A DNA stretch of 64,000 nt, taken from contig CAWBTE010000008.1 in the NCBI GenBank assembly GCA_963791615.1, positions 1-64,000 on the forward strand, given 5' to 3'. The notes beneath the pieces are model-generated. The model did not search any database. It was not told where the DNA came from and saw only the letters and a list, made by a program, of their open reading frames with translations. The DNA is from CAILZL01 sp963791615. GTDB lineage: Bacteria > Pseudomonadota > Gammaproteobacteria > Steroidobacterales > Steroidobacteraceae. This document shows positions 1 to 7,346 of the stretch, piece by piece. The position numbers and the translations under genes are program-made. Every line of letters begins with the position of its first letter. The stretch's first letter is position 1.

Positions 1-890
1 ACGTCTAATTTGTCCTGGTTTTGCCAGCGACCTTTGGCCGTCGCAAAAGCGGAGTCTGCGGCCCATGCTGGGTTGCCCATCGCGCGGACCAACGCTTGCC
101 ATTCGCCGTTGCTGCCCACCGCGATGGATATCCATTCGTCATTGCCCGCGCAGCGGTAGACGTTGTGTGGCGCCATCGTCGCATCGCGATTGCCGTGCCG
201 CTTCGGGGAACGGTGGTTCATCGCGTAGTCCATCATCTGGTCGCCGATCATCGAGTTGATGACCTCGCAGGAGGAGCTGTCGACGTACTGACCCCTGCCG
301 GTCTGCTGGCGGAACTTGAGCGCGATCAATGCTGAAAAAACCGCCGCCGTGCCCGCCCGCGCGTCGCCGCCCGAGTTGGTCATGGTGTTCGGCTTCTTCT
401 CAGCATAGCCGGTCAGGTGCGACACTCCACCGACGCTGGTGAAGCAAGGGTTGTAGGCGGCATAACGCTTGAGCGGCCCGGTCGCGCCGAAGCCGGACAG
501 CGACAGCATGATGAGGTCAGGTTTGATCTTGACCAGCTGGTCGTAGTCGAGCCCCAGCTTCTTCATCACGCCGGGGCGCATGTTCTCCAGCACGATGTCG
601 GCGGTGGCGACCAGCTTCTTCGCCAGCGCCCTGCCCTCATCGGTGGTGAGATTGAGCGTGACACTTTTCTTGCCGAGGTTCACCTCGAAGAAATTCGAGT
701 TTGCTTCCAGATTGCTGGCTGCGCCGTTACCGTGCTGTGCCCGCTGCTCGTCGGGCCGCGCCCGCGTCTCTACCTTGATGACCTCGGCGCCGAGGGAGGC
801 GAGCTGCATGGTGCACCATGGCCCCGCCAGCACATGGCCGAAATCAATGACACGGATGCCGTTCAATGCGCCTTGCATCGGTTTCCCCAT
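1..890 (-). CDS. CaiB/BaiF (class III) CoA-transferase, 3'-truncated by window edge
   Basis: Reading from the ATG at 890 gives MGKPMQGALNGIRVIDFGHV, then AGPWCTMQLASLGAEVIKVE and GFGATGPLK, the hallmarks of class III CoA-transferases, which move CoA between an acyl-CoA donor and a carboxylic acid acceptor in the cytoplasm. The frame stays open to base 1, so about 296 codons are visible and the C-terminus lies outside the window. The start overlaps the stop of the upstream CoA-transferase (TGATG, sharing base 890), so the two are probably translationally coupled and may form a heteromeric pair or act in series. The acyl substrate cannot be deduced. The family call is firm. Confidence 0.93.
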   Translation of the reverse strand, partial: MGKPMQGALNGIRVIDFGHVLAGPWCTMQLASLGAEVIKVETRARPDEQRAQHGNGAASNLEANSNFFEVNLGKKSVTLNLTTDEGRALAKKLVATADIVLENMRPGVMKKLGLDYDQLVKIKPDLIMLSLSGFGATGPLKRYAAYNPCFTSVGGVSHLTGYAEKKPNTMTNSGGDARAGTAAVFSALIALKFRQQTGRGQYVDSSSCEVINSMIGDQMMDYAMNHRSPKRHGNRDATMAPHNVYRCAGNDEWISIAVGSNGEWQALVRAMGNPAWAADSAFATAKGRWQNQDKLD

Positions 891-2092
891 CAGATCACGC
901 CGACCGACGACAAGCGCGTGAGCCGCACCTTGTCTTTGCCAAAAAGACCGTCGAGAACCTCCCCGGTGTGCTGTCCCAGGAGCGGCGCCGGCCGTTTCGG
1001 CGGCAGCGCGACGTTGGAAAGGCGGGTCGGTTGTGCAATGTATTCGAGCGCGCCGGCCACGGGATGCTCAATCGTTACGAAATGGCCACGCGAACGGAAT
1101 TGCTCCAGCTTGAAGATGCCTTCTGCGGTGAGGATCGGCGCCGCCGCCGAACCCTCGTCCTGGACACGGTGAAAGAGCTCGTCCTGCGTCACCGTCTTCG
1201 CCCATTCGCCAAGACGCGCGCGTAACTCGGCGTAGTGCTCGGAGCGGCCCTTCTGGGTATCGAACGGTGGCTGCATCCCCCAGTCGGGCTTGCCCATTGC
1301 GCGCCAGAGACCTTCCCATTGCTGCTGGGAGGAAAGAATGACCACGGCAAACTCGCCACCCTTGCATTCCACGAGGCTCTCGAGCAGGCGGCCCTTGCCG
1401 GTGCGGTTGGGACTCACCCCGTCGTCAATGTAGCGGCGCAGCTGCGAGCGTTCGACATTCATCATCGCGTGCTGGATCGAGACGTCGATGTGCTGCCCGG
1501 TGCCACCGGCATCGCGCCAGAACAGCGCCGCCAGCGTAGCGGTCGCGCCCGCCATGCCACCGTCGTACAGGCCGAGGTAGCCCGGCCCCTGGCACGGCGG
1601 CACGTCGAGGTTGAGCGCCCACATCGGCAGCAGATAGCCCTGCCCACTCGCATGATAGAGATTCAGGTGGTGAGCCTTGTAGTCTTTGTAGGGACCGGTC
1701 TGTCCGAAGGGCGTGATCGAGGTCACCACCAGGTTCGGGTTCAGTGCATGCAGTTCGTCGTAGCCGAGGCCGAGCTTCGCAAGCTCGCCCGGCAGCCGGT
1801 CTTCGATCAGCACGTCCGCGTTGCGAAGCAGTTCGCGCAGGATCGCGCCGCCATCCTCGGTCTCGAGGTCGAGCGTGACCGATCGCTTGTTGGTGTTGAG
1901 ATACAGGAAGGTGCCCGACGCCTCAGGGTTCGGCACGTCATCCTTGAACGGGCCGATGTGGCGGGAGTCGTCGCCCCTGCCCGGCTTCTCGATTTTGATG
2001 ACGTCCGCGCCGAAGTCGGCGAGCAGCTTGCCGCAGTAGGGGCCCGCGACGAAGTCGCAAAGCTCCACGACCTTGATCTTGATGCCTTCCAT
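890..2092 (-). CDS. CaiB/BaiF (class III) CoA-transferase
   Basis: About 400 residues, the usual length for class III CoA-transferases. The N-terminus (MEGIKIKVVELCDFVAGPYC) leads into LLADFGADVIKIEKPGRGDD and NTNKRSVTLDLE; the conserved DVLIEDRLPGELAKLG and ITPFGQTGPYKDYK stretches follow. A TTG at 2104 could extend the frame, but I chose ATG 2092 because a GAGG Shine-Dalgarno sits six bases before it. The gene lies 8 nt after the dehydratase gene and overlaps the next CoA-transferase, so the three form a tight operon: acyl-CoA activation followed by hydration or dehydration of an enoyl-CoA-type intermediate. Probably soluble and cytoplasmic. The substrate is unknown. Confidence 0.94.
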   Translation of the reverse strand: MEGIKIKVVELCDFVAGPYCGKLLADFGADVIKIEKPGRGDDSRHIGPFKDDVPNPEASGTFLYLNTNKRSVTLDLETEDGGAILRELLRNADVLIEDRLPGELAKLGLGYDELHALNPNLVVTSITPFGQTGPYKDYKAHHLNLYHASGQGYLLPMWALNLDVPPCQGPGYLGLYDGGMAGATATLAALFWRDAGGTGQHIDVSIQHAMMNVERSQLRRYIDDGVSPNRTGKGRLLESLVECKGGEFAVVILSSQQQWEGLWRAMGKPDWGMQPPFDTQKGRSEHYAELRARLGEWAKTVTQDELFHRVQDEGSAAAPILTAEGIFKLEQFRSRGHFVTIEHPVAGALEYIAQPTRLSNVALPPKRPAPLLGQHTGEVLDGLFGKDKVRLTRLSSVGVI

Positions 2093-2100
2093 TGCCGACC

Positions 2101-3342
2101 TCAATTTGCCCTGGAGACCAGCTTGACGAGCACACTCGCCTGGGTGTGAACATCGCCGTCCTGGTTCTCAGCGCGGACGGTGAGCTCGACGAGGCGTCGG
2201 CCCTGATCGTCAATGAACTTGCGTGCCACCTGTCCCTTGATCCAGGTCGAGTCACCGAAGAAGTTGAAACGGCGATCCTGGCTGTCCATCGACACGACGA
2301 AACCGTCATCACCCATCCAGTCGGTGACGATCTGCACCAGCATCATTTCGTTATGGATGCCACCGGCGTTGGCGAGCGGCGAGCCGAACATCTGCGCGGC
2401 GCGGTCCGAATAATGCCAGTCGCGGCGGAAGCGGTGCTCGCCGGTCTCGGGATCGATCGGGTGCGTCTGCAGGTGCTTGCGCATCGCGGCCCACTTGATC
2501 GCGAACGCATAGACATAGCAGCTGACCACGGTACGCGCCGAGCTGTCGCACACGTCGTAGATGCCCTTGGCCAGCGGTGGAAGTTCTTCGCCCTCGACCA
2601 CGTCTTCCCAATACCGGATCTTGTTGCCGCGCCGCTTGACGCCTGCCAGCTGCGCGTCGAAATCGTCGTGGATTTCCTTGAGCTCGGCTTCAGAATATTT
2701 TTTATATGTCTTGCCCGCATACTTGGCGCCGACCTTGCTCTCCTTGCCACCTTCCTTCGCCTTGCGCTTCGATGGCGGGGTGGCGAGATAGATGTTGCGG
2801 CCGGTGGCGATGGCGATGGTCTCATCGCGCTGATTGATGAAGTAACGCGGCACGCTCTCGATGAACATGCGGTAGGGTTTGCCCTCGACCTTCTTCTCGA
2901 CGAACCCGCCGTAAGTATCGTAGCAATGGAATTCATCAAACGGCCGGAACGGCGCGCGGTATTCGTGCAGATTACCCGCCGCCAGCCGCGCCACGCCCGG
3001 CAGGCGCAGCCGCCCGCCGAACGATGAGCCGAACGATATGCAGCTTTCGTACAGCGGTGGCGCGATGATCCCGCCCCAGCGGGTATTCTGTGCATAGGTC
3101 CGGTTGCGCCAGATCGGATTGGGATCGCCGATGGCATCGGCGAAATGGCGGATCAGGTCTTCGGTAACCAGCGCGTTGAGGATGCCGCGCTCATATTCAT
3201 TGTCCATGATCTCGTGGACCGGAACGGGCAGTTTGACCTCGCCGCGGCCTTCATTGAACTCGGCAATCTTGCGATCGAGCTTCTCGTTCCACTCGGCATC
3301 GGACAAGTGATCCCAATCGGATCCTGAGGTTTGTTCAGACAT
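2101..3342 (-). CDS. MaoC / FAS1-like double-hotdog acyl dehydratase
   Basis: 413 residues with an N-terminal MaoC-N/FAS1-like dehydratase region (about 50-190: FADAIGDPNPIWRN, WGGIIAPPLYES) and a second hotdog region (about 230-410), separated by a lysine-rich linker near 190-215. FADAIGDPNPIW is the typical signature of acyl-CoA hydratases/dehydratases acting on 2-enoyl or 3-hydroxyacyl thioesters. It is the first gene of the leftward operon with the two CoA-transferases, consistent with beta-oxidation-like processing of a CoA-activated acid. The ATG at 3342 gives MSEQTSGSDWDHLSD. A divergent region holding a TTGTCAACAA operator separates it from the rightward lactonase gene. Exact substrate unknown. 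Confidence 0.9.
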   Translation of the reverse strand: MSEQTSGSDWDHLSDAEWNEKLDRKIAEFNEGRGEVKLPVPVHEIMDNEYERGILNALVTEDLIRHFADAIGDPNPIWRNRTYAQNTRWGGIIAPPLYESCISFGSSFGGRLRLPGVARLAAGNLHEYRAPFRPFDEFHCYDTYGGFVEKKVEGKPYRMFIESVPRYFINQRDETIAIATGRNIYLATPPSKRKAKEGGKESKVGAKYAGKTYKKYSEAELKEIHDDFDAQLAGVKRRGNKIRYWEDVVEGEELPPLAKGIYDVCDSSARTVVSCYVYAFAIKWAAMRKHLQTHPIDPETGEHRFRRDWHYSDRAAQMFGSPLANAGGIHNEMMLVQIVTDWMGDDGFVVSMDSQDRRFNFFGDSTWIKGQVARKFIDDQGRRLVELTVRAENQDGDVHTQASVLVKLVSRAN

Positions 3343-3411
3343 GGCGAAGTGTCTTCTCTTGGTTCATTTGTAGTTAGACTGACGCCTGTTGGCAGCGGCG
3401 CACAGTCTTTT

Positions 3412-3432
3412 TTGTCAACAAAATTGTGAACC
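3412..3432. promoter_or_regulatory. GntR-type operator / promoter element, divergent promoter region
   Basis: TTGTCAACAAAATTGTGAAC lies between the divergent dehydratase and lactonase genes. The first half TTGT-CA-ACAA is a perfect inverted repeat matching the TTGTNNACAA form typical of FCD-type GntR repressors, and a second half (TTGTGAAC) follows 12 bases on. Read rightward, TTGTCA could be a -35 box, with ACTGTA 17 bases later. It is one of several copies in this window. Confidence 0.6.
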
Positions 3433-3502
3433 AAACTGTACCAAGCGTTTCGTACAGCGTCAACTGTTTCCCCGCCTTTCACAGTCCCGTTACGACCACT
3501 TA

Positions 3503-4642
3503 ATGCTCCCGATTATGACCTCCAGATTCCTCTATGTTGGCACTCACCGCCGGGCGCACCGCGCAGACCCTTGCGACATCGCATTCGGCCTCTATGCATT
3601 TCGCCGGGAAGAGAGTCACGGGCGCTACATCGGCACCGGCATGGCCGAAACCCCACAGCCCGGCTGGATCACCACACATCCCAATGGACGTTTCCTGTAT
3701 GTAGTCAACGAGGTTACAAGCTTCGAAGGCACGGACGGCGGCGGTATCAGCGCGTTTGCCATCGACCCCATCACCGGCACACTCAGCCTGCTGAATACCC
3801 GGCACACGCCGCCATTGCCGTGCCATTGCGAGGCCGACGCCAGTGGTCGATACCTGCTGGTCGCCACGTTCGGCGGCGGTTCAGTGCATTTGTTCCCGAT
3901 TCTGCCCGATGGCCGGATCGGCCCCGAAGCCGATGCGCACCAGCATACGGGATCGAGTGTGCACCCCCGCCGTCAGATTCATCCTCATGCACACGCAGTC
4001 TGCATCGACCCGGCCAACCGCTTCGTGCTGGTTCCGGATCTCGGTGCTGACCAGGTCATCGTCTACGAACTTGAACACGAGAGGGGTAGGCTCATTCCGC
4101 AGCCAGAGCGCAATATCCGTCTTGCACCCGGATCAGGGCCGCGTCACATCACTTTCGGCGAGCAGGCCGGGTTCGCGTACTTGATGAACGAGATGAGCGC
4201 CACCATCACAACGTTCGCTTATGACACGAAACAGGGTGCATTGCAGGAAATCCAGACTGTCGACGCCCTTCCCGAGGGCTTCTGCGGCTTGCGTTCCGGC
4301 GCAGAAATCTGTGTCCATCCATCAGGTCGGTTCCTGTACGCCACCACCCGCAGCCACGGCTCGAGTGGTGAGCCGCCGGTGCGCGGACTGGACAGCATCG
4401 TCTGGTTCGAAATTAACGCAGTGGACGGCATGCTCCGCCTGCGGGGAAGGATATCCTCCGGCGGAGAAATCCCTCGCTCCTTTGCCTTTGACAACCGCGG
4501 CGATCACCTCTATGTCGGACATCAAGCCAGCGGCACGGTGGTCATGTTCCGCATCGACCCTGAAACCGGAACGCCCGTCGCCACCGGTGAGATCGTCACC
4601 ACCCCCGTGCCGGTATGCCTGCGCTTCAACACAACGGGTTAA
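3503..4642 (+). CDS. Lactonase-family seven-bladed beta-propeller protein
   Basis: About 379 residues with repeated beta-propeller blades of the 6-phosphogluconolactonase/YkgB type: RFLYVGTH, HPNGRFLYVVNEV, SGRYLLVATFGGGSVHLF, HPHAHAVCIDPANRF, GSGPRHITFGE, HPSGRFLYATTRSHG, NRGDHLYVGH. Family members hydrolyse lactones (for example 6-phosphogluconolactone) or serve as cyclases in catabolic routes. No signal peptide is seen, so it is probably cytoplasmic. An upstream TTG at 3389 would add 38 poorly propeller-like residues; ATG 3503 or ATG 3515 (MTSRFLYVG) are the sensible starts, neither with a clear ribosome site. It is divergent from the dehydratase/CoA-transferase operon. A second, diverged member lies at 17003-18286. 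Confidence 0.88.
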   Translation: MLPIMTSRFLYVGTHRRAHRADPCDIAFGLYAFRREESHGRYIGTGMAETPQPGWITTHPNGRFLYVVNEVTSFEGTDGGGISAFAIDPITGTLSLLNTRHTPPLPCHCEADASGRYLLVATFGGGSVHLFPILPDGRIGPEADAHQHTGSSVHPRRQIHPHAHAVCIDPANRFVLVPDLGADQVIVYELEHERGRLIPQPERNIRLAPGSGPRHITFGEQAGFAYLMNEMSATITTFAYDTKQGALQEIQTVDALPEGFCGLRSGAEICVHPSGRFLYATTRSHGSSGEPPVRGLDSIVWFEINAVDGMLRLRGRISSGGEIPRSFAFDNRGDHLYVGHQASGTVVMFRIDPETGTPVATGEIVTTPVPVCLRFNTTG

Positions 4643-4838
4643 CATCGCTCATGGTGTCGCCCAAATCCCACCGATGAGGTCAAATACACAGATTCGCATG
4701 CGACACGCCTTGCGATTACACTTGCCTGCAGGCAGCGACTGAATCGACCGTCATGCCCGTAAAAAAGACAATCGCCCCCTACGACACTGATCGCTAACCT
4801 GACAATGTGACTATTGATTTGATGGAGTGACCTCGTTG

Positions 4839-5555
4839 ATGAAAGCCCAGAAATCGAAGAACAAACCAAAGGCCCCACCTCAAGCAGAAGTCGTAGATGT
4901 AATCCGCCGCGGAATCCAGGCAAACGACCTGGTACCGGGACAGCGACTTGTCGAGGCCGAGCTTTGCAAGTTGCTCGGCGCCAGTCGGGGCACCGTCCGG
5001 TCCGCCTTGATGGACCTCGTTCACGAAGGATTGGTGGAACGCATCGCCAACCGGGGTGCCCGCGTGCGCGTCGTAGGACTTCAGGAGGCCCTGCAGATTG
5101 CCGAGGTCCGCATGGTGGTCGAAAGCCTGTGCGCCGCCAAAGCCGCCGAGAAGATCACCGACAAGGAAATCGCCGCCTTGCGCAAATTCGCCAAGCAGCT
5201 GAAAGATCGCGCTGAACATGGCGACATCAGCGGTTTTGCAGACGTCTCGCACCAGATCTTTGAAACTGTGACCCGCATAGCGGATCAACCCATGGCGCAA
5301 GAAGTGCTGGCGCGCTTACGGGCCCGCAACGCCCGCCACCGGTTCAGGCTGACCTATCGTCCGGGCCGGGCGAAGGTCTCGCTTCCTTACTGGCTGGCGC
5401 GTATTGAAGCAATCTGCAAACGCGATCCTGAGGCGGCACGACGTGCGGTACAACGTCACTCCGAAAACATTCAGGAGGCCATGAAGGTTCTGGCGCACGA
5501 ACAGACACCTTTCTCAGGTATTCATTCCAGCGTTGACACGCCATACGGTTCCTGA
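4839..5555 (+). CDS. GntR-family transcriptional regulator, FCD domain
   Basis: About 238 residues. Residues 15-75 form a GntR winged helix (VVDVIRRGIQANDLVPGQRL, LGASRGTVRSALMDLVHEG, GARVRVV); the rest is an all-helical FCD ligand domain with the metal-binding pattern (DISGFADVSHQIFE, then RRAVQRHSENIQEAM). FCD regulators normally repress catabolic operons until a carboxylate or other metabolite binds. ATG 4839 is preferred to GTG 4827, although the GGAG at 4824-4827 is 11 bases away. The gene stands alone, downstream of a lactonase and convergent with a hydrolase. Copies of a TTGTNNACAA operator upstream of many island genes make it the candidate regulator; this link is inferred. A weaker site (GACAATGTGAC, 4801) may allow autoregulation. 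Confidence 0.9.
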   Translation: MKAQKSKNKPKAPPQAEVVDVIRRGIQANDLVPGQRLVEAELCKLLGASRGTVRSALMDLVHEGLVERIANRGARVRVVGLQEALQIAEVRMVVESLCAAKAAEKITDKEIAALRKFAKQLKDRAEHGDISGFADVSHQIFETVTRIADQPMAQEVLARLRARNARHRFRLTYRPGRAKVSLPYWLARIEAICKRDPEAARRAVQRHSENIQEAMKVLAHEQTPFSGIHSSVDTPYGS

Positions 5556-5594
5556 ATTCACTCTTTGTCGCCTGACTCTGCGTATCCCAGCGTA

Positions 5595-5611
5595 CCTTGG
5601 CGAGGCCAAGG
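5595..5611. terminator. Perfect hairpin between convergent genes, possible bidirectional terminator
   Basis: CCTTGGC-GAG-GCCAAGG is a perfect 7-bp stem with a 3-nt loop, located 40 bases after the GntR stop and before the convergent hydrolase end at 5787. There is no proper T-tract, so a terminator role is only likely from position. Nothing else was recognised in 5556-5786. Confidence 0.45.
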
Positions 5612-5786
5612 TTATCGGGACGTGTGAAGCTGGCGCAACTCGCGCAGTGCGCAACATCGGTACGACGTATGTCGAGCTGGTCGAATGCTCTATCGACTAC
5701 TCGACAATCCTGGTGCCCATACCGTCCGAGCGCCGCTGATGGGGCGAAATACTATTCGAGCTGAGTCAGATCGCACCGGCCACTCG

Positions 5787-7161
5787 TCAGAACCGTTCAG
5801 GCTTGCTCAACCAGTCGGCGACGTAATCAAACAAGCGCTTCTGGGGATCGCCATATTGCGGACCACAGGATCTGAAGAAGTGCTCCGAGCCCTCGACACC
5901 GGCGAAGGTCTTGTCCTTGGCAGCAATATGGTCGTAAACGATCTCGGAGGCCACGATGAACTGAAAGCAGGTATTGGTCATCACCAGTGTGGGCACGGTG
6001 ACACCTTCGGCCTGAGCGGGCGTACCGGTATTCGAGGACTTCCAGTCAACACCGACAACATCATCTTCGGTCAAGGCGAAATCCCTGGTGGTGCGGATCG
6101 CATCGTTGGCCAGATATTGCCGCACGGTATATCCCTGACTGGGTTGACTGTATCGCGCTACCGCATTCTTGATTGCTTCATCCCCCACAGGTGAAGTGGT
6201 CGGCCGGACCGAACGCAGGATGACCTGCGGCTTCGAGCCATCGGCTTTGAGCAGCGTATAAGGCCGCTTGGTATGCGAAATAAATCTCAGGTCCGCATTG
6301 TGCAGACTGGCGGCGGCTCCCATGTTGGCTGCCCCCAACGCAATCAGCGGTTCGTCAGCAGCCCTGCTCCCGTCCTGATCCAGAATCTTAAGCCGCGCGA
6401 GCGCGCCATCGATGACCTGATTGTTGCGTGCCGACTGCGCAGCGAAGTATTTCTTGCTGAACTCTGCTGAATACGTCGCGGTGCCGGTGCTGACGTTATA
6501 ACCATTCGCAGCCACGATACATGTCGAGATCCAGCTTGCTGCGCGTGTTATCGGCGAATGCGGGATCGATGTTGCTCACTTTTGAACCCGAGCCCAGACC
6601 CGGATCGAACAGGATCAGGCCATCGGGCTTGGTCAGGCCGGAAACCTGCTCTGTCTTGCAGGGGTTGAGTTTTTCCTTGCCCTGACACGCGGCCGGTCCG
6701 TGCGCAGCGACATCCGCATACAAGGTCACTGTCATGGCGCCGGAACCCCATCCTGCAATCACCACGCGTTCAACGCCCTGCATTGTTCGCAGGGAGCTGA
6801 TGCCGCGCGACACTTCCTTGAACGGGTCAAATGGCGTGGCATCTGCCCCGGGGCGTCCGGCGGGACTGCGCACAAACAACACGCGGTAGCCGCGACCGGC
6901 CAGCTCAGCAGCAGGCGGATCGAAGTTGAAACTGGAGTTGAAATACAGCACCGCGACGCGTGAGTTCGGGTTTGGCTGCTTCGGCTCATACAGCAGGCCG
7001 TCAACGGCATCGCCACCCAGCTTCACCAGGCTTGAGCGATAGAAATCGTTGTCCACCGGACCGACTTGCGGCCGCCCGCCACCGGCAGGCGGTTGCTGTG
7101 CTTGTGCGACCATGACACAGGCCAGAAAAGTGGCAACAAGAGTTCCAACTTTCGAATGCAT
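5787..7161 (-). pseudogene. Secreted alpha/beta-hydrolase paralogue, single frameshift, catalytic serine absent
   Basis: Two overlapping frames together match the intact paralogue at 38484-39887 end to end. Frame 1 (7161 to 6496) has the signal peptide MHSKVGTLVATFLACVMVAQ, the DFYRSSLVKLGG start and VVIAGWGSGAMTVTLY; frame 2 (6515 to 5787) continues AANGYNVSTGTATYSAEF through VEGSEHFF to the DYVADWLSKPERF end. The shift lies at about 6508-6520, where one extra base follows KLDLDMY. The nucleophile elbow is GWGSG instead of G-x-S-x-G, so the serine is replaced by glycine. Either a recent pseudogene or a consensus error. An upstream segment (7174-7294) is shared with the 38484-39887 paralogue. 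Confidence 0.82.
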
Positions 7162-7173
7162 CGATTTCCCCTG

Positions 7174-7294
7174 TAACTTGCGCGCACGCAGTGACTGTAT
7201 GCGCTGTTATTACGTTCGGGCAAATAAAAAAGAGCACCGCACTGATCTCGCTCAATCACGAGCAGCGCGTTGCTCCTCTGTTGAGAACTCTGAA
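7174..7294 (-). repeat. Duplicated hydrolase leader segment, copy A
   Basis: About 120 bp immediately upstream of the frameshifted hydrolase resembles 40129-40253 upstream of its paralogue. Both hold ACTTGCGC-CACGCAGT, CTGT-TGCGCTGTTAT, an A-rich stretch, a GCTC...GAGC hairpin and GCTCC...TGAGAAC in the same order. Read on the minus strand, the hairpin is followed by GTGCTCTTTTTT, which looks like a leader or attenuator. No ORF is conserved in it. Confidence 0.6.
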
Positions 7295-7346
7295 CTACCC
7301 TCCGGCCGGTGACGGCTGGAGGGCATTCAGAAAAACGACTCCGTTC

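Noticed and set aside
417..3027. Long rightward frames opposite the CoA-transferase and dehydratase genes
   Set aside because: They are antisense shadows of GC-rich coding sequence with no ribosome sites or recognisable domains.
890..3342. Alternative code with UGA as tryptophan
   Set aside because: Normal genes here end on TGA (for example at 2101 and 890), and Trp is encoded by TGG throughout.
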